The position numbers and the translations under genes are program-made. A stretch of 47,111 nucleotides of DNA from Polyrhizophydium stewartii (Eukaryota; Chytridiomycota; Chytridiomycetes; Rhizophydiales): contig JADGIZ010000017.1 of assembly GCA_027604665.1 (NCBI GenBank), positions 1 through 47,111 on the forward strand, read 5' to 3'. Under the pieces are notes generated by a model, which ran no database searches, had not been told where the DNA came from, and saw nothing but the letters and a program-made list of their open reading frames with translations. This document shows positions 21,470 through 31,677 of the stretch, one piece after another (positions within the stretch are counted from its first letter, which is position 1; each line of letters starts with the position of its first letter).

Positions 21470-21987
21470 GAAAACATGCAAATTGAAGCTCCGTAGGAGC
21501 CGCTCCAACCACCTCAATCGGGCGGCCCCCATCAAAGTGAGCCAAGCGAGCTAACCGAGTGCGGCGAAACGTATAGAAGCCCCGATGAGGTGGCGAAAAA
21601 AGGCATAGTGCCGCCTGAACGTAGTAATGAAGTGGTTCCACCTCAAATTGCTTACATTTATTACAAAACTTATTGGGACTACTGAATGGTTAAAGGGTTG
21701 CGGCGGATGCCGCTCCAAATGTAGTGAAAAGACAAGAATTGATGTGACAAATCGACGGGGTCGAGCGCAGCGAGGGGGGAACCAACACTTTAGCTAGTTG
21801 GTTTTAAATAAGTTAAGCTAAGAAGCGACTGATTGTCGCCTCCGCGGTGATTCTTTGTAATCGGGCGACACCTCCTATTATTTTCCCATCAGCCGAGGTG
21901 TCTCCCCGGTTCTCTTTTATATACCAAACTCTAATCTAGCCCCTGAGGTGCTATACGAGAGCTTTAAAACTCATTTTAATGAGTTTA

Positions 21988-22262
21988 TGAGCCGCGACGT
22001 CGCCTCATAAGCTCTTCTGAGGCCCGGTGCTTGAAGCACCGGCGGCCCCCCCATCTTCGATGGGGGGCCGGTCGCGGACGCTAGTAGGAGCCTTTACAAG
22101 GCTCCGTGACGGGCCCCCTGTAGGGGCCCCCCGCCCCTCAAGGGGGCGGGCCGGAGCGACCGGAGCCTTGTAAAGGCTCCTACGTCGCACCTACGAGGCC
22201 TTGGCCTCGGGACCCCTTAAGGGTCCATCAGGAGGCGGCGTCACGACCGCTCCGCTGCGATT
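21988..22262. repeat. Largest compound hairpin element (about 275 bp)
   Basis: At least nine perfect stems in series: CAGAAGCTCTTCTG-like, CGGTGCTTGAAGCACCG, CCCCCATCTTCGATGGGGG, GGAGCCTTTACAAGGCTCC, GGGCCCCCTGTAGGGGCCC, CCCGCCCCTCAAGGGGGCGGG, GGAGCCTTGTAAAGGCTCC, GAGGCCTTGGCCTC and GGACCCCTTAAGGGTCC. Outer arms are GCGACGTCGCC and GGCGGCGTCACGACCG. The GGAGCCTTGTAAAGGCTCC module occurs twice within it, so it looks assembled from at least two smaller elements. Confidence 0.9.
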
Positions 22263-22605
22263 TGATTACTGGTTCCATGGTTAATTAACTAGCGATTTCA
22301 TTACACCATAGTGGTTTTCAGGAGTTAAAATGCAAGACCATACGAGGTTACACCTAGGTGTCATTGACTAAAGAGTAAGATAAAGCAACAATAGTAGGCT
22401 TGATCAGTGAATCGGGCATAGTAGTCTCCCTTTCGGTGGCCCGTAGTTTCGCCAAGCTCGCGTCCTCTCTGTAAATGTTGCTGCTTCTTAGTAGTTTGTA
22501 AGAGCTCCGCTCGATTCATTTTCCAAGGTCTAAATTAAATAGATTCATTACGTAAATTATTAAGTGGTCTGAGTAGCTGAAGCAATGAAACTATCTAAAC
22601 CCAAT
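22263..22605. other. Spacer without a supported gene
   Basis: Mixed sequence between the large hairpin element and a cox1 fossil; CCGTAGTTTCGCCAAGC near 22440 is G+C-richer than average. Nothing recognised. Confidence 0.5.
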
Positions 22606-22825
22606 TTATTTCCGTCTTTTTAGGTTCTGGCCAACGAAGTGAGGGACCCATGGCGCTGCTTTAGGCCTCGCTACGTAGGGAAACCATAAGATCCCACATG
22701 AGATTCTTGCTCTACTTCCTAATACCTTTATTTGAGACGTTCTGGGGCAGACCCCCGTAGGGGTGGCCCAAATTGGTTGCGGCCATCCATCCGTTAAATA
22801 GACAGCTATATTTGACATCGGGGCT
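22606..22825 (-). pseudogene. cox1: cox1 fossil (about residues 235-300)
   Basis: The minus-strand frame AVYLTDGWPQPIWATPTGVC matches cox1 [20 protein letters not shown] in length and at L, T, D, P and G positions. Further on, ARISCGILWFPYV corresponds to GIISHVISTFSRK. The bases fit better than the amino acids, because the frame has slipped between the blocks. It remains open for 70 codons, but the haem-ligand region HPEVY is not readable. It is about half G+C, richer than the intact genes. It would follow the 12170-12565 fragment in the gene, yet lies 10 kb away in a non-collinear position. Confidence 0.5.
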
Positions 22826-23209
22826 AATTCCTACTTAAGGCGTGGGTTATTTAGTATACTATTAACCTGATAGTCGCACCTTCGGTGCTATTCCATCTAA
22901 CACTTATTTAATTAATTTACCTGATTCTTAGATTTCTTGGTTCTTGTTACTAAGGGATATCTTCCTGGATAATCTTGTGATTGTTATAAAGATCCTAAAT
23001 CTTCTAAAGATTGAGATTGTAACACTATCAAATAGACCTAGAACTCGGCCCGAAGGGCGAGTTCGCCTTTGGCTGAACTCTCCCTTTTTATTGTAGAGTA
23101 TATAGATAATCTTCCTAATTACTAAAGTAATCGAAATAAATAATGTGTAAACCTCCAAACGTATAATTTCTAACCATTAAACTAATATATCTTCAGATGC
23201 AGTCCCGGA

Positions 23210-23310
23210 AGTCATAAGATTAAATCTAATCCTCAATTTGTAATAGAAGGCATAATAGTATAAGGGCAAGAATTAGCACCGAATGGGAAGCCGAAGGGTA
23301 TTTTAGAGAT
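23210..23310 (-). pseudogene. cox2: cox2 fossil (C-terminal copper-site region)
   Basis: On the minus strand, SKIPFGFPFGANSCPYTIMP followed by SITN, UGA and GLDLIL corresponds to [31 protein letters not shown]. The GAN and MP positions are kept with correct spacing. Both cysteines and the histidine that bind CuA are lost, so any product would be inactive. This is the part of cox2 missing from the other fragments. Confidence 0.55.
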
Positions 23311-23640
23311 CGAATTTACTGTTACAACTCAGAGGATTAGCCCCCCTTCTCTTTAGTAGGAGTGGTAAAGAAGAAAGATCATGTGTTACCTCAATTCTAA
23401 ATCACTCTTACAATATTGATACCCTATTAGCCCTCAATCTATGGGGCTATCATCGCCGCTCAAAGAGCGGCTCTCCAAAGATCTGACGCAAGGTTGCATG
23501 TTTGTAACTACTTTCTAGTTTGACAATGGTTAGATCAGTTGTAGGCCCTATAATATAATTGATTAACCCCTCCTTCAACACCCCCCATTAAAATGGGGGA
23601 GCGATCTGCCGATTGCTCTGAATAAGAATCCATGCCATTT
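23311..23640. other. Spacer without a supported gene
   Basis: A+T-rich with a CCGCTCAAAGAGCGG palindrome (23455-23470) and a CCCCCCATTAAAATGGGGG palindrome (23580-23600). No gene seen. Confidence 0.5.
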
Positions 23641-23649
23641 GACATCAAT

Positions 23650-23800
23650 CGAGATAACCATATTATATTATACCAGCTTCAGATGAAGCTATATGGAATA
23701 AGTCTATCTTTTTATCCACGAGCAATTGAATAATTGCTTGCAGATTTGTCAGCAAATGCATCAACTTCACCATAAGCAGGAGATCCCTAAGTTACATAAG
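23650..23800 (+). pseudogene. nad5: nad5 (or nad4) fossil with a hairpin insert
   Basis: ADLSANASTSP.AGD (23745-23790) follows PTPVSALIHAATMVTAG, the most conserved stretch of nad5, with a two-residue deletion and a UAA. About 70 bases earlier the bases CATATTATATTATACCAG resemble HIWLP of the preceding loop. Between them lies the palindrome GAGCAATTGAATAATTGCTTG, which has no place in the gene and looks inserted. The upstream block could also be the HIWLPEAHVEAP loop of nad4; the downstream block favours nad5. Confidence 0.4.
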
Positions 23801-25105
23801 CAATCTCCGATTGCTCGAGTTGAGTAATAACCATGGTAATTGCGCAGCCGCTTCAAGTTGGATTTTTACTATTTATCAAATGATTGATCGAAGATCAATT
23901 GGATTCTGTGGTATATAGGAAATAGTTAGTCTATTGGACACTCATTGTCTTACCTACTTCTATATAGAGGTTAATAGAGTCATAGCACGAAAGTGTGAGC
24001 TCGCGCCGCCCTTACGAACCTTGTCAAATATTATTAGCTGTTTCATCTTAACTGAAGAACCACTTAGCTCTAGTATAGAATTGACGATATTCAGATTTCA
24101 AGACCGCGTCTGACGCGGCTAGATCTAGGTTGAGCGGCTCAGTCATCAAACTGATACAGGATAGAGAAGAAGGCTTTATATATTTGAGACAAGTTGGGTA
24201 TACTTAAAAATAAATAGGTAATTAGATCCGACCATAGCTAACTCGTCATGGATAACAGAGTGAAAAGAGCAAAGGAATGAATAGGCTCTGAATGGATGAG
24301 CGGTGAACATCTAGCAGTATGAAGAAGCCATAACGGCATTTGAGTGAAGGTAGTGTAACGTAGGGAGTGCATTAAGCGACAGGAGTGGAACGGTTAAAGT
24401 AGCAGATTTAAATGAAGTGTAATGAAAAGTCAGACAAGAGTGACTAGGAATCGACTCGAAGAGTCGAAGAAAACCTAAATTAAGCATGGAACAAGTTTGG
24501 GTGCTAACAGCTGATCCTTTCCCGAATATTTTGCATCCTCTCTTACATTCAATTCAATCGAAAGCTCGATCTGGAAGATCGATAGAAAAAGTAAACTATT
24601 TATTTACAGCTTTGCTATTATTAAACCACCCGCGTTAGCCGGGCCGGAGGCCCTCCGCGCCACCGCGCCTAGGTGGGTGGTTATTGGCTTTTTGTCAATT
24701 TTTATTGGAGGATCTTTATCGAATCTACGATTCGACTAAAGTAGTGATCTTTGGCCCATATTTAATATAATTCATAATCTAGATCAATATCGTATATAGT
24801 CGAATCATAGATTCGATAGGGTTACCAAAATTCGGATATTTACAGAACCTTCAGTCAATAATTATATGAACGGACGGAGTCCTTACGAATTGATCGTGGA
24901 GTCGAATCATAGATTCGATTCCACCTCGAAAAATATCTAATAGTATCTATATGGTTTAACTACTTAAGTAGTGCTGTTTATTCCTAATACTTAAAATGCA
25001 AAGCATTTGAGTAGGATGGATAAATAACTTAATTGTAAGTCAATTCAATTATCAATACTTTGGAAAACAGCCATACCTTTAGGCCATCTTTATCTCTAGA
25101 TTAGA
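23801..25105. other. Spacer without a supported gene
   Basis: Includes a purine-rich stretch (24220-24480) with repeated GAATGxATG/AGTGAA-like words, a hairpin at 24095-24115 (CGCGTCTGACGCGG), a G+C element at 24630-24665 and a minimal TCGGACGG hairpin at 24871. No gene seen. Confidence 0.5.
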
Positions 25106-25109
25106 ATTA

Positions 25110-25365
25110 ATCCAAAAATTGGTTCAACCCATTATAGCTATTTTAGTTGTACTAATTACCCAACCTTTGGTTGGTTGCTAACAGCCTGATACTGTAACTG
25201 TGTCGCTCCTTGTTCTGTAACCGCTGCATTATGATTAGCTCAGTTCTATAGACTTACGGTAATTACAATACTCTAGATTTATCAGGAGCTTTTGTCTTTT
25301 AACTCTATACATATCCAACACATCCTACAAACAATTATGAAATAATTGGGTAACCTCTCTAGCAG
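25110..25365 (+). pseudogene. cob: cob fossil (cytochrome b, N-terminal part), second copy
   Basis: AILVVLITQPLVGC.QPDTVTV resembles [27 protein letters not shown], and RFIRSFCLLTLYIS resembles HANGASFFFICLYLHI; between them LR.LQYS fits LLRYLHAN. NNWV near 25350 fits LWNVGV. UAA and UGA codons interrupt it and the haem-ligand histidines are mostly gone. It covers the same part as the fossil at 11064-11175 but shares no special changes with it, so the two decayed independently. Confidence 0.55.
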
Positions 25366-25452
25366 TTCTTCGAGTAACCAGAAATGAGGACCTCAATCAA
25401 AGTAAACCATGAAGTGCTTAGTGCTGATCAGCCTCAAACTAACTCATCTAGA

Positions 25453-25573
25453 TGTCGCGACGTCGCCTCAGAAGCTCTTCTGAGGCCCGCCCCTTGAGGG
25501 GCGGGGGCCCCTTCGGGGCCGGTCGCGGAGTGACCGGAGCCTTGTAAAGGCTCCTACGTCACGTCCGTGAGGA
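25453..25573. repeat. Compound double-hairpin element
   Basis: CGCGACGTCGCC, CTCAGAAGCTCTTCTGAG, CCGCCCCTTGAGGGGCGG, GGCCCCTTCGGGGCC, GGTCGCGGAGTGACC, GGAGCCTTGTAAAGGCTCC, then ACGTCACGTCCG. Same frame as 33899 and 35840, but with the inner CGGTGCTTGAAGCACCG stem exchanged for others. Confidence 0.9.
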
Positions 25574-25784
25574 TAAAAATAACCTATCACTGTAAAGAAT
25601 TTCAAAGCAGAAACTGAAATTATGAATGAAATAGTCGATACCTAATTTAGAAATATTAATTCTTCCTCGATCGACTAAATCATGAAAATACACAACGGTA
25701 TATAAGTGTGGAATGGAGGAATGTAGATCGACTGTGAAACGCCGCCCTGCGGCTAAGTCGATTGACGGATGTTCCTAAAACTTT

Positions 25785-25830
25785 AATCACGCAGTCGCGG
25801 AGCGACCGCCCTCTGGGCTACGTCGCTCAA
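25785..25830. repeat. 46-bp hairpin repeat, copy 1
   Basis: AATCACGCAGTCGCGGAGCG through CTACGTCGCTCAA is repeated without visible change at 40222-40267. It folds as GAGCGAC/GTCGCTC with a GCCCTCTGGGC inner loop. Confidence 0.85.
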
Positions 25831-26470
25831 TTATCTATGAACATCTCAAAGTTGGCAGACTATGCAGAAAAGGGAAGAATAATAGTATAAGTAGACACTA
25901 CTTTAGAATTAGTAATATAGTTAAAAAATGTTATATAAGAAACCCCCTTATTAACAGAATTGAAGACTTCGAGCCACCGAAGGGTGCGATGGTGGGGCCA
26001 AAACCTTTAGCACGCGCCCGCGTTTTCCTGGCAAACTCAAGATTGCTTTCAAGTCAGAGCATAGAAACTACTAATCGACTAAGTCGATGGAGACCATATA
26101 GCTAATAGCTCAACTGCTTAGTCTAACCTCTGGTTCGAGGAATAAGTAGATCAGTAGACTGAAGTGCCAATCAGCTAAGCTGATTTAATTGAGACTTACT
26201 AAATCAACTACTAAGATCAACATTGTCAACCACCTTCAGTAGTTCTCTTAATACATCCTAGTCCAGACTTGAATAAGAGGTAGACTAAAGTGATAGGGTA
26301 GATGTAAGGAGGAGAGGTCTAACTTATTGAGTAGTATGCCAAATTAGAAGTATGGAACTGAGATGTCGATCTGGAGACTGCTTAATCAAACTGGCATCAA
26401 CCCCCTTATCAATACAGCACGTTAGTGGTAATCGATCGTAGATCGATGGGGTACCCCATCTTCGATGGGG
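25831..26470. other. Spacer without a supported gene
   Basis: A+T-rich with short palindromes (CATCAGTTTAGCTGAT-like near 26170, AATCGATCGTAGATCGAT near 26431, CCCCATCTTCGATGGGG near 26454). No gene seen. Confidence 0.5.
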
Positions 26471-26474
26471 GTTT

Positions 26475-26514
26475 GTTAGGGCGTCGCTAGGCGCGAGCTG
26501 ACGCGCCGCCCGAT
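26475..26514. repeat. Long nested hairpin of the TCGGACGG family
   Basis: GTTAGGGCGTCGC, GGCGCGAGCTGACGCGCC and GCCCGAT: compensating changes (GGGC with GCCC) against the GGAC/GTCC arms of other copies preserve the outer stem. It lies about 160 bp beyond the nad1 stop. Confidence 0.8.
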
Positions 26515-26671
26515 TCATATAATTTAACTATAGATTTGAGGAGATGTGAATCAAATTCTGGAGTTGTCTAGTTCTTTCTTAACAATCATAGCCCCCTCTT
26601 CTACGTGCAATTAAGTGAATTAAATGGGAAGAGAGTCTAGATTTATTCAGTAAGAGCGAATTACTAAAAGA

Positions 26672-27586
26672 TCAACCTAAAAAGTTAAAAGTTTTAACTA
26701 ATATAGGTAAAAGAAGCATTTCAGAAATAGTAAAAGGTAATAAATAAATCCAACCTAAAGTTAATAATTGATCAAAACGAATTCTTGGTAAAGAGGATCT
26801 TAACCAAATAAAAAAGAAAATAAATAAAGTTAAAATAAAAGAAAGAGAAATACCAAAAAATAAAACAAAAAATAAAGTACTTAAAAATAACATATTAGTA
26901 TATTCTGCTAAAAAGAAATAAGCAAAAGAAACACCTGAATATTCAGTCATAAAACCTGATACTAATTCTGATTCAGCTTCAGGTAAATCAGCAGGAGCTC
27001 TATTAGATTCAAAAACGGCACATAAAATAAATAAAAAGGCTAAAGGTAATAAAGGAAAAAACTATGGAGTAGATGATTGACGGTCTAAAATTTCTAAAGG
27101 TGCAATAGTACCAAGAGTAAATATAATACTTAAATTAATTAAACTTAAATTCATAGAATAACTAATCATTTGAGCAGTAGCTCTCAAAGCACCTAATAAA
27201 GAAAATTTAGAATTGGAAGACCAACCAGAATAAATAACACCATAAATAGATAATTCAGATATAGCTGTTACAATTAATAATCCTCCACCTCGTAATTCTG
27301 TAATGGCAATTTCTGAATTTAAAGGAATTGTTAACCAATTTAATAAAGCTAAATAAAAAAATATATATGGAGCACCCAGAAATATAAAACTATTAGCTGA
27401 TGAAGGGATTATTGTTTCTTTTAATATTAATTTAAATCCATCGGAAAAGGGTTGTAAAAATCCTAAATAACCTACTGTATTTGGACCCACTCTTCTTTGT
27501 AAACTACCCATTACTTTTCTTTCAGCTAATGTCATTAAAGCTACATTTAAAATTACTCCTATTAAAATTATCTAAATCTGAATCAT
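26672..27586 (-). CDS. nad1: NADH dehydrogenase subunit 1 (nad1), intact
   Basis: Core membrane subunit of complex I at the junction to the peripheral arm, near the ubiquinone entry. The 304-residue frame runs from ATG at 27586 to TGA at 26672-26674 with two UAG leucine codons (residues 5 and 175). Landmarks: LTLAERKVMGSLQRRVGPN (about 19-36), GYLGFLQPFSDGFKL, TELRGGGLLIVTAISELS, ALRATAQMISYSMNL, FESNRAPADLPEAESELVSGF (about 192-212), the membrane tail and LGWIYLLPFTISEML near the end. A UAA lies 30 bp upstream in frame, so this ATG is the first possible; 19 residues before TLAERK is a normal spacing. Every Trp is UGG, which keeps UGA as stop. It stands alone, flanked by spacers, with A+T-rich codons. 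Confidence 0.97.
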
Positions 27587-28340
27587 TAGAGCTTCGTGAT
27601 TAATTGGGATCTATTTTGGTTGATATTATATAGTGATAAGAATTGAACCTATCTCAGATTCTGTCTCCAAAAGTTACTGTAGTTAATTAATTGGATTCAG
27701 GGATGGTGTTTATTGTCATATAGATCGATGTTGGTCATGGAATCATAAGGTCTATAAGCCGGTCATAGCAATCGTAATGAAGTAGCAGCAGCGACGCGGA
27801 TCGGGCCCTCACCGCCCCCTGTGAAGGGGGGCGGCTCCAAAATCTAATTAAACAAATTCAAGCGTCGGTCATGCCTCCGCACCAAGTCCTCAAATAGGGA
27901 TACATAGATGACGCAGGATCCTGAGTATAAGATAATGAGGAGAATAAAAAGTATTGTAATTGGCTCAGCCTTTTAAAGGCCAAATTACCTTTTTATTTAA
28001 TTAGAAATCTATTAGAGCTGCTTAGATGCTAAATCTTTCATCTACACTAACTAATGTTCAATAAATCTAACATCTTTTTCCATAGTGGTTTATTAGTTAG
28101 TACAATTCATCATGGCAAGCGAACGTATATGAGCGTAGATTGTTTTCTCAATCAACTAAGTCTAGAGGCTGGTTGCCGGGAAGCTGTGGAACCTAATTAA
28201 GAATCAGCCCAATTTGTGGTCAAAATCGCGGCGAAGCCGCTTAAAGTTAGTTCTAATGAATATAAAAGAAAATAAGGTAATAATAGAGAATCTCTAAGAG
28301 ATTTACTTTAGGAACTATTACATTGTAAAGTAAAAAACTA
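27587..28340. other. Spacer upstream of nad1
   Basis: On the minus strand near 27620-27660 there is a good T-arm-like hairpin (ATAGG, TTCAATT, CTTAT) but no tRNA around it. A G+C hairpin element lies at 27790-27840. TTTATTAGTTAGTACAA (28086-28102) also occurs in the 346-bp tandem unit. No gene seen. Confidence 0.5.
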
Positions 28341-28347
28341 ATACCGT

Positions 28348-28570
28348 TGATATGAGGCGGTGGCAATTCATTTAAATGAATTTGAAACCACTGCTATGTT
28401 TTATTCATTGGTGTCAAAATGGAATTTTCTGTTTCCAAGTAACTTGTTACTTGCTATTATAACCTAGATAGAAAACTCATCATAATCAGGATAACTTAAT
28501 CGATTTAATCGATGAATTAACTGTTTTGCAGCCAAGATCCTCTACCACGCCGGGGTGAACTAAAAGATTT
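28348..28570 (+). pseudogene. cox3: cox3 fossil (cytochrome oxidase subunit 3, N-terminal half)
   Basis: MRRWQFI (bases GATATGAGGCGGTGGCAATTC) corresponds to DMWWRDVIRE, and further on WCQNGIFC with FSVSK corresponds to VQKGLRYGMILFIVSE. About 80 bases later LQPRSS may be the VWPPKGI segment. UAA and UGA codons and frame slips interrupt it. Weaker than the other cox fossils, but it complements the C-terminal cox3 fragment at 37790-37915. Confidence 0.4.
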
Positions 28571-28796
28571 TACAATTAATCGGTGATAAACCGCTTCGCT
28601 TAGATTAAGATGCTGGTCCAATCAGTAATCTGCTGACATACCAAATATTGTATAAGGTGTTATTGGTTATCCGCATAATGAGGCTCCATCGACATCCATT
28701 AATTCCCTTGATCACTAGAGAAACTTATTCAGGAATCAAAATTGAACAAGTGGATCTGTTACATTAAAAAGGGTCCACGGCTCTATAGAGATTAAG

Positions 28797-29132
28797 ATGA
28801 AAGCTATATTTCTAAATGTATTATTAGGAGAAAATGCTATTAATCTATTTGTAATTCAAATCTCTATTATATTCCCTTCTATTGATATAGAAATGTTAAG
28901 ACAGGTTAGAAAGTTATTTGATGATCAATCTAAATTAGGTTACAAAGCTCTATGGCTAGTTAAGAAATCTCAAATTGTTATAATAGAAGCTCCTATGGAG
29001 CTTTTAAAAAGGATAAGCTATTAGATCAAATTGCAGAACGCCCCAACCTCGCGTACTGTAGTGACTCACAACCCGGTTTACCAATTGAGCCTCCTCAAAG
29101 CATTTACTAATTTAACTAAAACCACTATATAA
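28797..29132 (+). CDS. Hypothetical protein, about 111 residues
   Basis: The frame is open from ATG at 28797 to TAA at 29130 if the UAG at 29022 is leucine (75 residues before it). The first 75 residues use A+T-rich codons like those of the intact genes and look protein-like: a hydrophobic N-terminus (AIFLNVLLGENAINLFVIQI), then a charged part (EMLRQVRKLFDDQSKLGYK) and IVIIEAPMELLKRI. The part after the UAG is G+C-richer and less convincing, and its last 40 bp lie inside the 1118-bp duplicated segment. I recognise no family. It could be a remnant of an intron- or plasmid-encoded protein or a chance frame. Confidence 0.35.
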
Positions 29133-30210
29133 ATAAATAATAATTCGCTAGCGTCAGCTCGCGCCTAGCGACGCCTCTTATTAATTAGACTAATTCTACA
29201 TCCAATACGTGATCAATTTGAAATTGATAAACCATAATACTGAACCAACTATAAGTTCTAGTGGTCATAATATTCCGATTATCTGATTAAGTAGAGAAAG
29301 GTACAATTGCTTAGACACTACCAGTTTAATCCTATAATAGCTCTCCCATTAATGAATAAATAGATGAGGCTATCTCAATTGCTTGATTTGTGAGGAGAGG
29401 GTTGTTGATCAAGTTGAATGTGAAGTACCTGTAATTTCTAGAAGTTAACCTTCATAGGAGGCCGTAGGATCTAAAAAGTTGATGAATTTCTAATTCAAAT
29501 CCAAGATCAGAATTCTAGCTCTTCTGGAGCTGAGGGAAGAATATTAGAATAATGCAAGTTAATCTATGAAAACATGTCAACCTATCTTATTAAATGCGAC
29601 TGGTCGATCAAAGATCGCGGCGGTGGTTTGAGCGACCTTCGGTCGCCGGATAGCGTCAAAGTAGCGTTGGGATCGCCGGCCATCTTGGTCAGCTGAGCGT
29701 GGGCCCCGCCATTGAATTATTTATTGAACCCTCGTGGATTGATCGCATATAACGCGACTCTGAATCGGACGGAGTCCTTACAGAATAAGCGGATGAGCGG
29801 ATCATAATTAAGACCTAGCTTAATCGTATTATGCTATCAACCTCCATTTCAATTATTCAGGAATTAGGTTGATCTGGAGCGGCGGACGTGACTAGCCTCC
29901 ACCCGGGACCGGGCAGGTTATTATTGAAATTTCTACTAGATCTTATTCATGCATGGACCAAGGCGCAATCCACCCCCGCGCAAATTATAGCTAGTCAATA
30001 AGGTACCATTCTCATATTATAAAGAGAAGTCCCTGGAGCAGGTTGATTATAGTATAAACTCAGCGCCTGGGGCGGTGTCTTATCATCTATGGCAATAATC
30101 TATTTTAATGACTAATCTTAATCAATTTCGCGACGGAGTCGCTCAATCGCAATGAAAACATGTCGAAATATTACACTAGGTTTGTAAAATATTATTTACA
30201 CCTGTATTGG
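29093..30210. repeat. 1118-bp segment, copy before the N gap
   Basis: Identical as far as I can compare to 30221-31338. It contains hairpins (29150-29180, 29610-29640, 29763-29784, 30125-30140) and the word AAAACATGTCGAAAT (also at 1484). No gene is recognised within it. Since the copies flank an N gap, they are more likely two overlapping contig ends than a real duplication. Confidence 0.9.
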
Positions 30211-30220
30211 NNNNNNNNNN
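30211..30220. other. Assembly gap
   Basis: Ten N between two identical 1118-bp segments. Confidence 0.95.
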
Positions 30221-31338
30221 CCTCAAAGCATTTACTAATTTAACTAAAACCACTATATAAATAAATAATAATTCGCTAGCGTCAGCTCGCGCCTAGCGAC
30301 GCCTCTTATTAATTAGACTAATTCTACATCCAATACGTGATCAATTTGAAATTGATAAACCATAATACTGAACCAACTATAAGTTCTAGTGGTCATAATA
30401 TTCCGATTATCTGATTAAGTAGAGAAAGGTACAATTGCTTAGACACTACCAGTTTAATCCTATAATAGCTCTCCCATTAATGAATAAATAGATGAGGCTA
30501 TCTCAATTGCTTGATTTGTGAGGAGAGGGTTGTTGATCAAGTTGAATGTGAAGTACCTGTAATTTCTAGAAGTTAACCTTCATAGGAGGCCGTAGGATCT
30601 AAAAAGTTGATGAATTTCTAATTCAAATCCAAGATCAGAATTCTAGCTCTTCTGGAGCTGAGGGAAGAATATTAGAATAATGCAAGTTAATCTATGAAAA
30701 CATGTCAACCTATCTTATTAAATGCGACTGGTCGATCAAAGATCGCGGCGGTGGTTTGAGCGACCTTCGGTCGCCGGATAGCGTCAAAGTAGCGTTGGGA
30801 TCGCCGGCCATCTTGGTCAGCTGAGCGTGGGCCCCGCCATTGAATTATTTATTGAACCCTCGTGGATTGATCGCATATAACGCGACTCTGAATCGGACGG
30901 AGTCCTTACAGAATAAGCGGATGAGCGGATCATAATTAAGACCTAGCTTAATCGTATTATGCTATCAACCTCCATTTCAATTATTCAGGAATTAGGTTGA
31001 TCTGGAGCGGCGGACGTGACTAGCCTCCACCCGGGACCGGGCAGGTTATTATTGAAATTTCTACTAGATCTTATTCATGCATGGACCAAGGCGCAATCCA
31101 CCCCCGCGCAAATTATAGCTAGTCAATAAGGTACCATTCTCATATTATAAAGAGAAGTCCCTGGAGCAGGTTGATTATAGTATAAACTCAGCGCCTGGGG
31201 CGGTGTCTTATCATCTATGGCAATAATCTATTTTAATGACTAATCTTAATCAATTTCGCGACGGAGTCGCTCAATCGCAATGAAAACATGTCGAAATATT
31301 ACACTAGGTTTGTAAAATATTATTTACACCTGTATTGG
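30221..31338. repeat. 1118-bp segment, copy after the N gap
   Basis: Repeats 29093-30210. Only this copy continues on the right (31339 onward), and only the other continues on the left, as overlapping contig ends would. Confidence 0.9.
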
Positions 31339-31677
31339 TATTCATTAAAAATAGCGATAGCGAGATCAATGAAAAGCTTGAATTGATCGAGCAGCTAATA
31401 TATCTGCCAATTATAACAAACTTAGTTTGTGAATTTAGCTACAAGTATTGTAATCAACCACCGAAGGTGGTTCATAATAAGTTCTACTAGTTTTCTGACT
31501 TGAGTCTAGTGATTACTATTAATGCTGCTTAACTAGAAAAATGGACTAGAGCATATTGATCACTGTTTTTTTGATGACGGTCGATGAATTATAAATACCG
31601 ACGGCTACAGAAGACCACACCTTTTTGAGCAACCATACCGGATAATAAATGAAGCATTGATTCAACTAATATCATTT

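Noticed and set aside
27618..27660. tRNA-like T arm on the minus strand just upstream of nad1
   Set aside because: The ATAGG/CTTAT stem with a TTCAATT loop is good, but no acceptor stem, D arm or anticodon arm with U33 can be built around it.
29175..29280. Minus-strand reading TYSWFSIMVYQFQID as a nad5 start
   Set aside because: Only a few aromatic positions agree and neighbouring blocks of nad5 are missing; too weak to call.
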